64,000 nt of DNA from Bacillota bacterium. GTDB lineage: Bacteria > Bacillota > Sulfobacillia > JAIMAT01. The translations under genes were made by a program, and so were the position numbers. This document shows positions 34,749 through 43,095 of the stretch, piece after piece (the stretch's first letter is position 1; every line of letters begins with the position of its first letter). The notes beneath the pieces were generated by a model. The model was not told where the DNA came from and ran no database searches. It saw only the letters and a program-made list of their open reading frames with translations. Where the stretch lies: NCBI GenBank assembly GCA_029960955.1, contig JASBVS010000033.1, positions 1-64,000 of the forward strand. The letters are read 5' to 3'.

Positions 34749-35248
34749 CCGGCGAGGCCGGCCGCCCGGAGTCGATCAGCCTGGAGCGGGCGTGCGAGCG
34801 GCTGCGCATCCGTCCCTATCTCTTCCGCACGCTGGCGCAGCAGCAGCCGGAGATCTTCCGCACCGTGGTCGAGGAGGGGGAGCGCCGGGTCCGGGTGGCC
34901 GACCTGCCGGCCATGGAGCGCTTCCTGGCGAGGCGCGTGGGGCGCGGCGAGGAGGCCGGGCCGCCGGCCGGCGGGGAGGAGGCGGCCGGCGAGGAGGGGC
35001 CGGCGACCCCGGAGGCGCGGCTCGAACGGCTGGAGGCGCGGGTGGGGAAGCTCGAACAGCTGCTGGGCGAAGAGCGGGACCAGTGGCTGACCAGCCTGGC
35101 ACGGCTCCAGCAGGAGGTCCGCCAGCTCCGCTACGAGCTGGCTGCGGCCACGCCCCGGCGCGCCCGGCGCGGCCTCCACCTGCCCGGCTTCGGGCGGGGC
35201 GGCGGCGCGCAGGGCGGGGCGGCGGGACCGGAGGGGCCGGCCCGCTAG
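34724..35248 (+). CDS. HTH (MerR-like) plus coiled-coil protein of unknown role
   Basis: 174 aa from GTG 34724, overlapping the PHP gene by 25 bases. Residues 17-70 look like a MerR-type or excisionase-type helix-turn-helix (ISLERACERLRIRPYLFRTL, then VRVADLPAMERFLARRV). After an acidic Gly/Glu linker there is a coiled coil (LERLEARVGKLEQLLGEERD, then SLARLQQEVRQLRYELA) and a basic Gly-rich tail. This resembles small DNA-binding structural or polar-organising proteins. I do not know the family. The SD is weak, so translation may be coupled to the PHP gene. Confidence 0.65.
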   Translation: MEPEEEALAGEAGRPESISLERACERLRIRPYLFRTLAQQQPEIFRTVVEEGERRVRVADLPAMERFLARRVGRGEEAGPPAGGEEAAGEEGPATPEARLERLEARVGKLEQLLGEERDQWLTSLARLQQEVRQLRYELAAATPRRARRGLHLPGFGRGGGAQGGAAGPEGPAR

Positions 35249-35266
35249 CGGGGGGCGGGCGCGGGC

Positions 35267-35737
35267 TCAGGCGCGCGAGCTGGGAAGGGCGACGCCCCAG
35301 GTGTAGGAGCGCTTGTAGATCCGCAGGAGCAGCGACGAGTTGATCTCGCGGATGCCGCGGATCCTGCTCAGCTTGTGCAGGAGGAAGTCCGCCAGCTCCT
35401 GGTTGTTGGCGAAGAAGGCGCGGGCGACCACGTCGTACTCCCCGGTGGCGGCGGCGACGTAATGGATCTCGGGCAGGCGGACCAGGTCGTGGAGCACGTT
35501 TTCGATATCCGCGGTATCGACGCGCAGCCCGAAAAACGCCGCGGTCTCGAAGCCGACGGCGAACGGGTCGGCGATGGCGGCGATGCGGATCAGGCCGGCC
35601 TCCTTCAGCTGGTTGAACCGTCGCCGGATGGTGCCTTCGGTCACGCCGATGCGGGCGGCCATGTCGACGAAGGACATGCGCCCGTCGGCCTGCAGGAGCT
35701 CGATGATCTGGCGGTCGACGGGATGGATGGCTTCCAA
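35267..35737 (-). CDS. Lrp/AsnC-family transcriptional regulator
   Basis: 156 aa from TTG 35737 with GGAGGG 8 bases before it. N-terminal HTH: VDRQIIELLQADGRMSFVDM, ARIGVTEGTIRRRFNQLKEA. The C-terminal RAM ligand/oligomer domain contains IHYVAAATGEYDVVARAFF and IREINSSLLLRIYKRSYTWG. Such proteins sense amino acids or other small effectors and control transport or metabolism genes, usually including their own. It is divergent from miaB, and the AT-rich dyad in the spacer is a likely binding site. Confidence 0.9.
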   Translation of the reverse strand: MEAIHPVDRQIIELLQADGRMSFVDMAARIGVTEGTIRRRFNQLKEAGLIRIAAIADPFAVGFETAAFFGLRVDTADIENVLHDLVRLPEIHYVAAATGEYDVVARAFFANNQELADFLLHKLSRIRGIREINSSLLLRIYKRSYTWGVALPSSRA

Positions 35738-35764
35738 GGCGAATTCCCTCCGGCCCGATGACGA

Positions 35765-35794
35765 ATTTCGTGCAGGAGCCAGCACGACGGAAAT
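35765..35794. promoter_or_regulatory. Imperfect AT-rich dyad, candidate Lrp operator
   Basis: ATTTCGTGC (35765-35773) faces GCACGACGGAAAT (35782-35794), an interrupted inverted repeat 28 bases upstream of the lrp start. Lrp-family sites are typically AT-rich dyads, and this is the most AT-rich spot in the spacer. Confidence 0.45.
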
Positions 35795-35864
35795 ACGGTA
35801 GCAGAGGGGCGGGGCTTGCACAATCCCTCGGCGGGAGGGTGCGCGGGCGGCGCCGGGAGGAGGT

Positions 35865-35895
35865 TTGGACCGCCTTTTCGACGCCCGGGTATAAT
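35865..35895 (+). promoter_or_regulatory. Promoter of the miaB operon
   Basis: A perfect TATAAT at 35890-35895, with TTGGAC at 35865-35870 (19-base spacing, slightly long). It would start a transcript near 35902, supporting GTG 35921 as the miaB start. Confidence 0.6.
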
Positions 35896-35920
35896 GCCGG
35901 CAGCACGGGCAGGGGGTCGT

Positions 35921-37297
35921 GTGCAAGTGGCGGAGAGGTATTACATCCGCACCTGGGGCTGCCAGATGAACGAGCGCGACAGCGAGGTGCTGGCGGGGCA
36001 GCTCGAAGCGATGGGCTACGAACCGGCGGAGCGGCCCGAGGAGGCCGACGTGGTTCTGCTCAATACATGCACCATCCGCGACAACGCCGACCAGAAGCAG
36101 CTGGGCGAGCTGGGGCGGCTGAAGCCGCTCAAGACGGCCAACCCGCGGATGCTCCTGGGCGTCGCCGGCTGCATGGCGCAGGTGCCGGAGGCGGTGGAGC
36201 GGATCCGCCGCCAGGCGCCTTTCGTCGACCTGGTCTTCGGCACCCACAACCTGCACAAGCTGCCGGAGCTGATCGAGAAGGCGCGCCGGAGCGACGAGAT
36301 GGTGGTGGACGTCTGGCAGTACGCCCAGGGGGTCCAGGAACACCTTCCTTCGCGCCGCTCCGGCGGGGTCCGCGCCTGGGTCAACATCATCTACGGCTGC
36401 GACAAGTACTGCACCTACTGCATCGTGCCCTACACCCGCGGCCGCGAGCGGAGCCGGCGGCCCGAGGAGATCCTGGCCGAGATCCGCGCGCTGGTGGCGC
36501 AGGGCTACCGCGAGATCACGCTGCTCGGCCAGAACGTCAACTCGTACGGTCACGACCTTCCCGAGCGCTACGACTTCGCCGACCTGCTGCGCGACGTCGA
36601 CCGGCTCCCGGGCATCGGCTGGGTGCGCTACATGACCTCCCATCCGCGCGACTTCACCCCGCGCCTGATCGAGACGCTGGCCGAGACGGAGCACGTCTGC
36701 GAGCACGTCCACCTGCCGGTCCAGTCCGGCTCCGACGCCGTGCTCAAGCGCATGAACAGGAAGTACACGGTCGCCCAGTACCTGGAGACCGTCGACCGGA
36801 TCCGCGAGCGCATCCCCGGGGCGACGCTGACCACCGACATCATCGTCGGCTTCCCCGGCGAGAGCGAGGAGGACTTCGAGGCGACGCTGGAGCTGGTGCG
36901 GCGCGTCCGCTACGACAACGCCTTCACCTTCGTCTACTCGCCGCGGGCGGGGACGGTGGCCACGCGCTGGCTGGCCGACGATCCGACGACGGAGGAGGAG
37001 AAGCACCGGCGGCTCGAACGGCTGAACGAGGTGGTCTACGCCATCGCGCGCGAGAAGAACGAGGCGCTGGTCGGCCGGGAGTTCGAGGTGCTGGTGGAGG
37101 GGCCGAGCAGGAAGGATCCCTCGGTCTTCACCGCCCGGACGCGGGGCAACAAGCTGGTCCTGGTGCCGGGGGAGCGGGTGAGGGCGGGCGAGTGGGCGCG
37201 CGTGCGGATCACCCGCGCCCACACCTGGACGCTGGAGGCGGAGCCCACCGGGGCGCCGCTGGCCCAGCCGGCGCTGGCGGCGGGTGAGGCGCGGTGA
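35921..37297 (+). CDS. miaB: tRNA-2-methylthio-N6-dimethylallyladenosine synthase MiaB
   Basis: 458 aa from GTG 35921; upstream in-frame codons lie before the promoter. The N-terminal MTTase domain has RTWGCQMNERDSEV, NTCTIRDNADQK and GVAGCMAQ (Cys ligands of the auxiliary cluster). The radical-SAM motif CDKYCTYC follows, then SHPRDFTPRL and a C-terminal TRAM domain. It methylthiolates i6A37 in tRNA; miaA, which makes i6A37, is 4.7 kb downstream in the same run. The distinction from RimO rests on GCQMN and CTIRDNA. Confidence 0.95.
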   Translation: MQVAERYYIRTWGCQMNERDSEVLAGQLEAMGYEPAERPEEADVVLLNTCTIRDNADQKQLGELGRLKPLKTANPRMLLGVAGCMAQVPEAVERIRRQAPFVDLVFGTHNLHKLPELIEKARRSDEMVVDVWQYAQGVQEHLPSRRSGGVRAWVNIIYGCDKYCTYCIVPYTRGRERSRRPEEILAEIRALVAQGYREITLLGQNVNSYGHDLPERYDFADLLRDVDRLPGIGWVRYMTSHPRDFTPRLIETLAETEHVCEHVHLPVQSGSDAVLKRMNRKYTVAQYLETVDRIRERIPGATLTTDIIVGFPGESEEDFEATLELVRRVRYDNAFTFVYSPRAGTVATRWLADDPTTEEEKHRRLERLNEVVYAIAREKNEALVGREFEVLVEGPSRKDPSVFTARTRGNKLVLVPGERVRAGEWARVRITRAHTWTLEAEPTGAPLAQPALAAGEAR

Positions 37298-37581
37298 GGG
37301 CGAGCGTGCTCGTCCGCGCCCGCGAGCTGGCGCGGGCGCTGGAGGAGAGCGAGGAGGTCCGCGAGCTGCGGGCGGCGGAGGCGGCGCTGGCCGAGTGCGG
37401 GGCCCGGGACGCGGAGGCGGGCCGCCGCTACCAGGAGGCGCGGCGGCGGGTGGAGGCCCTGACGACGGCGGTGCTGGACATCCTCTCGGCCGCGCTGACC
37501 GGCGGGCCGGCGGAGCGGACGGGAGCGTGCGCTTCCTGCGGGCTGGCCGCGGTGCGGCCGGCGGCCCGGGCGCGGGTATGA
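37294..37581 (+). CDS. YlbF/YmcA-family small helical protein
   Basis: 95 aa, GTG overlapping the miaB stop and its own stop overlapping the mutS start. It is nearly all helical (VLVRARELARALEESEEVRE, then RRYQEARRRVEALTTAVLDI), as in DUF964/Com_YlbF proteins, and ymcA occupies the same place after miaB (ymcB) in B. subtilis. There YlbF-YmcA-YaaT form the Y-complex, which carries Fe-S clusters and helps RNase Y mature mRNAs. The C-terminal CASC pair could be a cluster ligand (inference). rny is 4 kb upstream. Confidence 0.75.
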   Translation: MRASVLVRARELARALEESEEVRELRAAEAALAECGARDAEAGRRYQEARRRVEALTTAVLDILSAALTGGPAERTGACASCGLAAVRPAARARV

Positions 37582-40217
37582 GCGCCTCCGGGGCGGAGAG
37601 CCTTCCGGCCGAGCGCCGCGGCGGCGCGCCGCCCCTCCTCGAGCAGTACCTCCGGATCAAGGCGGAGCACCCGGAGGCCCTTCTCTTCTTCCGGCTGGGC
37701 GACTTCTTCGAGCTCTTCTTCGAGGACGCGGAGATCGCCGCGCGCGAGCTCGACCTCGTCCTGACCGGCCGCGAGCTGCAGAAGGGGCGCCGCGTCCCCA
37801 TGTGCGGCGTCCCCCACCACGCCGCCGAGAGCTACATCCGCCGTCTGGTGGAGAAGGGCTACCGCGTGGCGCTCTGCGAGCAGATGGAGGACCCGCGGCT
37901 GGCCAGGGGGCTGGTCGAGCGCCAGGTGATCCGCGTGATCAGCGCGGGGACGCTGCTGGAGCCGGGGCTCCTCGACGCGGGGCGGAACAACTTCCTGGCG
38001 GCGGTGGCGCCGGGGCGCCGCGCGCTGGGACTGGCCTACGCCGACGCCTCCACCGGGGAGTTCCGCACGGGGGAGTGGGCGACGGGCGAGGAAGGCTGGC
38101 TCGAGGAGCTCGACCGCCTGCAGCCGGCGGAGGTGCTTCTTCCGGAGGGGTTGCCGGCGGAGCTGGAGGAAGCGCTCTCGGGCCGCGGCCTCCGGATCAC
38201 CCTGCGTCCCGCGCGCGACTTCGACCCGGCGCGGGCGTCCGCCCGCCTCCGGGAGCACTTCCAGACGGCCTCGCTGGCCGCCTTCGACCTCGAGACGCGA
38301 CCGCAGGGGGCGGCCGCGGCCGGGGCGCTCCTGGCCTACCTGGCCGACTCGCAGCCGGCCGGCGTGGCCCAGCTGACGGAGATCCGCCTCCTCCAGCCGG
38401 GCGAGGCGATGCTCCTCGACGCGGCGACGCGCCGGAACCTCGAGCTGACGCAGCGCGGGCCGGAGGGCGGCCGCCAGGGGACGCTTCTGGAGACGCTGGA
38501 CGGCACGGTCACCGCCCTCGGGCTGCGCACGCTGCGCCGCTGGATCGAGCGGCCGCTGACGCGGGCCGAGGCGGTCAACCGGCGCCTGGACGCGGTGGAG
38601 ACGCTGGTCCGCAACCCGCTCGAGCGCGCCCGCCTGAGGAAGCTCCTGGGCGGGGTGCGCGACGCGGAGCGGCTGGCCACGCGGGCCGTCCTCGGCCTGG
38701 CCGGACCGCGCGACCTGCTGGAGATCGCGCAGACGCTGGAGGCGGCGGAGGCGGTGCGCCAGCTCCTCGGCGGGATGGCGCTGCCGGAGCTCCTGGCCGG
38801 GCTGGCCGCGGCGCTGGAGCCGCCGCCGGGCCTGGCGGAGGAGCTCCGCCGCGCGCTGGTGGACGAGCCCCCGTCCGCCCTCGGCGAGGGCGACGTCATC
38901 CGGCCGGGGTACGACGCGGAGGTCGACCGGCTGCGCTCGCTCAGCCGGAACAGCGAGGACGAGATCCGGGCGATCGAGCAGCGCGAGCGGGAGCGGACCG
39001 GCATCCGCAGCCTCCGCCTCGGCTACAACCGCGTCTTCGGCTACTACATCGAGGTCTCCCGCGCCCAGCGGAACCAGGTGCCGCCCGACTACGTCCGCAA
39101 GCAGACGCTGGCCAACGCCGAGCGCTACGTCACGGAGGAGCTGCGCGCGCTGGAGGAGCGGGTGGAGAGCGCGCGCGAGGCGCTGGCCAGGCGCGAGGCC
39201 GAGCTCTTCGCGGCGCTGCGCGGCCGCGTGGGCGCCGAGCTGGCCCGGCTGCGCGCCATGGCGGGCGCCCTGGGACGCCTGGACGCGCTCCAGGGCCTGG
39301 CCGAGGTGGCGGCGCAGCGGGGCTACGTCCGGCCGCGGGTCGACGACGGCGAGCGGATCGAGATCGTCCAGGGCCGCCACCCGGTGGTGGAGCGGGCGCT
39401 GGGCCCCGGCGAGTTCGTCCCCAACGACGTCGTCCTCGCCCCCGAGCGGCGGATCCTCCTCATCACCGGCCCCAACATGGCGGGCAAGTCCACCTACGCG
39501 CGCCAGGTGGCGGTGCTGGTGCTGGCCGCCCAGGTGGGGAGCTTCCTTCCGGCCGAGTCGGCGCACATCGGCGTCGTCGACCGGATCTTCACGCGCATCG
39601 GCTCGGCGGACGACCTGGCCGCGGGCAAGTCGACCTTCATGGTCGAGATGGGCGAGGTGGCCCACATCCTGCGGCAGGCGACGCCGCGCAGCCTGGTCGT
39701 GCTGGACGAGGTGGGGCGCGGCACCAGCACCTTCGACGGCCTCAGCCTGGCCTGGGCGGTGACGGAGTATCTGCACGACCGGGTGGGCGCGCGGACGCTC
39801 TTCGCCACCCACTACCACGAGCTGACCGGGCTGGAGGCGAAGCTGCCGGCGCTGGTCAACCTGACCATGGCGGTGGAGGAGGAAGGGGGACGGATCCTCT
39901 TCCTGCGGCGCGTCAAACCCGGGGCGGCCAGCCGCAGCTACGGCATCGAGGTGGCCCGCCTGGCCGGCATCCCGGCGGAGGTGCTGCGCCGGGCGGAGCG
40001 CATCCTGGAGCGGCTGGAGCGCGAACAGGCGCGGCGGGCGGCGCGCGGCCGCCTGGAGGGCTCGCCGGAGGCGGAGCAGCTGACGCTGCTGCCGCCGCCG
40101 GAGCTGCTCCAGGTGCTGGAGGAGCTGCGCCGCATCGACGTCGAGCGGACGACGCCGCTGGAGGCGCTGGAGCGCCTGGCGGCGTGGCAGGCGCTCCTGA
40201 GGGGGAGCGAGGCGTGA
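37578..40217 (+). CDS. mutS: DNA mismatch repair protein MutS
   Basis: 879 aa from ATG 37578. Domain order is complete: mismatch-binding domain I with LGDFFELFFEDA (the Phe-x-Glu wedge is preserved), connector, levers and clamp (NRVFGYYIEVSRAQRNQVP), and ATPase with GPNMAGKST (631-639), AHIGVVDRIFTRIGS and DEVGRGTSTFDG. The tail holds a helix and the short C-terminal region. It recognises mismatches and small loops and recruits MutL. The 4-base ATGA overlap with the YlbF-like gene and the nearby mutL show one operon. Confidence 0.97.
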   Translation: MSASGAESLPAERRGGAPPLLEQYLRIKAEHPEALLFFRLGDFFELFFEDAEIAARELDLVLTGRELQKGRRVPMCGVPHHAAESYIRRLVEKGYRVALCEQMEDPRLARGLVERQVIRVISAGTLLEPGLLDAGRNNFLAAVAPGRRALGLAYADASTGEFRTGEWATGEEGWLEELDRLQPAEVLLPEGLPAELEEALSGRGLRITLRPARDFDPARASARLREHFQTASLAAFDLETRPQGAAAAGALLAYLADSQPAGVAQLTEIRLLQPGEAMLLDAATRRNLELTQRGPEGGRQGTLLETLDGTVTALGLRTLRRWIERPLTRAEAVNRRLDAVETLVRNPLERARLRKLLGGVRDAERLATRAVLGLAGPRDLLEIAQTLEAAEAVRQLLGGMALPELLAGLAAALEPPPGLAEELRRALVDEPPSALGEGDVIRPGYDAEVDRLRSLSRNSEDEIRAIEQRERERTGIRSLRLGYNRVFGYYIEVSRAQRNQVPPDYVRKQTLANAERYVTEELRALEERVESAREALARREAELFAALRGRVGAELARLRAMAGALGRLDALQGLAEVAAQRGYVRPRVDDGERIEIVQGRHPVVERALGPGEFVPNDVVLAPERRILLITGPNMAGKSTYARQVAVLVLAAQVGSFLPAESAHIGVVDRIFTRIGSADDLAAGKSTFMVEMGEVAHILRQATPRSLVVLDEVGRGTSTFDGLSLAWAVTEYLHDRVGARTLFATHYHELTGLEAKLPALVNLTMAVEEEGGRILFLRRVKPGAASRSYGIEVARLAGIPAEVLRRAERILERLEREQARRAARGRLEGSPEAEQLTLLPPPELLQVLEELRRIDVERTTPLEALERLAAWQALLRGSEA

Positions 40218-40263
40218 GAGGCGACGGCGGCTCGCGCCGCCGGGCGGGAGGAGGGCGGGAGGC

Positions 40264-42033
40264 GTGAGCATCCGTCGCCTCCCGCGCGAGGTGGCCGAGC
40301 GGATCGCGGCCGGCGAGGTGATCGAGCGGCCCGCCTCGGTGGTCAAGGAGCTGGTGGAGAACGCCCTCGACGCCGGCGCCCGGCGGGTGGTGGTCGAGCT
40401 GGAGGACGGGGGGCGCGCGGCCATCCGCGTCAGCGACGACGGCCGCGGGATCGCGCCCGAGGAGCTGCCCCTGGCCGTCGAGCGCTACGCCACCTCGAAG
40501 CTGGAGCGCTTCGAGGACCTGGAGCGGCTGCGCACGCTGGGCTTCCGGGGCGAGGCGCTGGCCAGCGTCGCGGCGGTCGCCCTGCTCTCCATCGAGAGCC
40601 GGCCGCCGCAGGCGGAGGCCGGGCGGCGGCTGCGCGTCCGGGCCGGCGAACCGCCCGCGCTCGAGCCCGTCGCCATGGCGCCGGGGACCCGGGTGGACGT
40701 GCGCGACCTCTTCCACAACGTGCCGGCGCGGCGGGCGCATCTCCGTTCGGCGCGGGCGGAGCTGCTCGCCTGCGAGGAGGTGGTCGCCGCCCACGCCCTC
40801 GCCCACCCCGGGGTCGCCTTCCGCCTGCTTCACGAGGGGCGGGCGCTCCTGGAGACGCCCGGCGACGGCGAGATGCGCCACGTGGTGGCGGCGCTCTGGG
40901 GCGAGGAGCTGGCCGGCTCGCTGCGCGAACTGCGGGAGGAGGCCCCCGGCCCCCTGGCGCTGAAGCTCTCGGGGCTCGTCAGCCCCCCCGGGCTGGGACG
41001 GGCCTCGCGTGTGCTCGAGCGCTTCACCGTCAACGGCCGGCCGGTGGAGAACCTGTCGCTGCGCATGGCTGCGGAGGAAGCCTACCGGAACCTGCTCCCG
41101 GCCCACCGCCACCCGGTCCTGCTCCTGGCCCTGGAGCTGCCGCCGCTCGAGGTGGACGTCAACGTCCACCCCACCAAGCGGGTGGTCCGCTTCCTCCACG
41201 AGCGCGCCGTCCATGGCACCGTCTACGCCGCGCTCCGCCGCGCGCTCGGGGGGGCGGAGGGAGCGCCGCCCGCCGCCGCTTCCTCCCGCGTCCGCGAGAC
41301 GCCCGGCGCCTGGGCTTGGCGCCAGGTCTACGCCCCGCTCGACGCCGGCGAGGCCGTCGCGGCGGTCGCCGCGGCGGGGGAGGCGGAACGGCCGGCCGTC
41401 GCCACGCCGGCCGCGAACGCCGCCGGGAAGGAAGGGGAGGAAGGCGAGGGGGACGAGGGGCGGCCTCCGCGCCTCCGGCCGCTGGCGCAGCTCCACGGCA
41501 CCTACCTGCTCTGTCTCGGCGGCGTGGGCGAGGCGGAGAGCCTTTGGCTGGTCGACCAGCACGCGGCCGACGAGCGGTACTGGTTCGAGCGGCTGGAGCA
41601 GCAGGCGGAGGGCGAGGGGGTGCAGCCTCTGGTCGCGCCGCTTCCCGTCCCGCTCGACAGCCGGCGGAGGGCCGCCTGGGAGGCCAGGCGGCCGCTTCTC
41701 GAGGCGCTGGGCTTCCGCGCCGAGGAAGGGGGACCGTCGAGCCTCTGGCTGCGGGCCATCCCCGCGGGGCTGCGCGGGGCGGAGGCGCTCTTCGCCGACC
41801 TCCTGGACGAGGAGGCGCCGGGCGGCGCCTGGGAGGAGCGGCTGCGCGCCTGGCGCGCCCGCGTCGCCTGCCGCACCGCCGTCCGCGCGGGAGACCCGCT
41901 CGAGCCGGAGGCGCAGGCGGCCCTTCTCGCGCGCTGGTCCTCCTGCCGGCAGCCCTGGACCTGCCCGCACGGGCGGCCGGCGGCCGTGGAGATCAGCCGG
42001 GCCGAGCTGGCGCGGAGGTTCCTGCGCCGTTGA
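40264..42033 (+). CDS. mutL: DNA mismatch repair protein MutL
   Basis: 589 aa from GTG 40264 after GGGAGG. The N-terminal GHKL ATPase has ERIAAGEVIERPASVVKELV, NALDAGA, DDGRGI and TLGFRGEALAS. A Pro/Glu-rich linker leads to the C-terminal domain with the nicking-endonuclease motif DQHA (431-434, fits DQHA-x2-E-x4-E) and the zinc-site CPHGRP, so this is a MutH-independent, endonuclease-type MutL. The last bases overlap the TTG start of miaA. Confidence 0.96.
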   Translation: MSIRRLPREVAERIAAGEVIERPASVVKELVENALDAGARRVVVELEDGGRAAIRVSDDGRGIAPEELPLAVERYATSKLERFEDLERLRTLGFRGEALASVAAVALLSIESRPPQAEAGRRLRVRAGEPPALEPVAMAPGTRVDVRDLFHNVPARRAHLRSARAELLACEEVVAAHALAHPGVAFRLLHEGRALLETPGDGEMRHVVAALWGEELAGSLRELREEAPGPLALKLSGLVSPPGLGRASRVLERFTVNGRPVENLSLRMAAEEAYRNLLPAHRHPVLLLALELPPLEVDVNVHPTKRVVRFLHERAVHGTVYAALRRALGGAEGAPPAAASSRVRETPGAWAWRQVYAPLDAGEAVAAVAAAGEAERPAVATPAANAAGKEGEEGEGDEGRPPRLRPLAQLHGTYLLCLGGVGEAESLWLVDQHAADERYWFERLEQQAEGEGVQPLVAPLPVPLDSRRRAAWEARRPLLEALGFRAEEGGPSSLWLRAIPAGLRGAEALFADLLDEEAPGGAWEERLRAWRARVACRTAVRAGDPLEPEAQAALLARWSSCRQPWTCPHGRPAAVEISRAELARRFLRR

Positions 42034-43019
42034 GCGAGGCGTTCACCCTGGTCCTGGTCGGCCCCACCGCGGTCGGCAAGAGCGAGGTGGCCCTCGCCCT
42101 GGCCGAGCGGTTCCGCGGGGCGGTGGTCACGGCCGATTCGGCGCAGGTCTACCGGGGCATGGACGTCGGCACCGACAAGCCTCCGCTTGACCTGCGGCGC
42201 CGGATTCCGCATTATTGTATCGATCTGGCAGAACCGGTTGCGGAATTCAGTGTCGCAAGCTGGTTGGGTGCGGCACGGGACGCGATCACGGAGTGTCGCC
42301 GCTCCGGACGACTGCCGGTTGTGGCCGGTGGAACCGGCCTCTACGTGGAAGCGCTTCTCCGCGGATACGCGTTCGCACCGCACTCGCCCCAGCTGCGACG
42401 ACAATTGCTCCTCCGCTTGCAGGGGGAGGGCCTCGAGCCGCTCCTCGGAGAACTGGCCCTTCGCGACCCGGCGGCCTTCGGCCGCGTCGACCGGGCCAAC
42501 CCGCGCCGTGTCCTGCGGGCGCTGGAGAAGGCGATCCTGGCGGGCGGGGGCGGCGGCTCCGCACCGGAGGAGGCGGCGGATCGCCCGGCGACCGGGGAGG
42601 CGCGGGAGCTGCGCCGGCTGCTCGGGCGCGTCGTCGTCGTCGGGCTCTGTCGAAACCGGGAGGAGCTGGCCGAGCGCATCCGGCGGCGGATCGCCCGGGA
42701 GATGCGGGACGGGCTCCTCGAGGAAGTCCGCGACCTCCTGTCGCGGGGGGTGCCGCGCTCCGCCGCCTCGATGCAGGCGCTGGGCTACCGCCAGCTGGCG
42801 GCGCACCTCCTGGACGGCCTGCCTCTGGGCGCGGCGCTGGAGCGGCTCGACCGCGACACGCGGCGCTTCGCCAAGCGCCAGATGACGTGGTTCCGCAACC
42901 GCCTTCCTGGGGCGACCTGGTTCAACCTCACGTTCGCCGGCGCCGGCACGGTGGAAGAGTGGCTCCAGTCAGTTTTTGCCAGATCCGCGGGTATGCCGGG
43001 GGCAAGGCCGGCATACTAA
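42030..43019 (+). CDS. miaA: tRNA dimethylallyltransferase MiaA
   Basis: 329 aa from TTG 42030, overlapping the mutL stop. P-loop GPTAVGKSEVALALAE, catalytic ADSAQVYRGMDVGTDKP, VVAGGTGLYVEALLRG and the tRNA-binding insertion are present, ending with RQMTWFRNRLP. It adds the dimethylallyl group to A37, making the MiaB substrate. Codon use between about 42190 and 42420 is unlike the rest of the window, with AT-ending codons (GTT, GAA, AGT, GCA, TTG), although the protein stays normal. hfq, which follows miaA in Bacillus, is absent here. Confidence 0.95.
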   Translation: MSEAFTLVLVGPTAVGKSEVALALAERFRGAVVTADSAQVYRGMDVGTDKPPLDLRRRIPHYCIDLAEPVAEFSVASWLGAARDAITECRRSGRLPVVAGGTGLYVEALLRGYAFAPHSPQLRRQLLLRLQGEGLEPLLGELALRDPAAFGRVDRANPRRVLRALEKAILAGGGGGSAPEEAADRPATGEARELRRLLGRVVVVGLCRNREELAERIRRRIAREMRDGLLEEVRDLLSRGVPRSAASMQALGYRQLAAHLLDGLPLGAALERLDRDTRRFAKRQMTWFRNRLPGATWFNLTFAGAGTVEEWLQSVFARSAGMPGARPAY

Positions 43020-43095
43020 GTCTCAACGCGCTCCTTGGCCGCGGTGACGGGGCGGGTGCCGCACGCGCCCGGAGCGCAGGGCAAGGGGTGGTCGC

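Noticed and set aside
37428..40424. 998-codon minus-strand ORF opposite mutS
   Set aside because: Antisense shadow; mutS motifs are complete on the plus strand.
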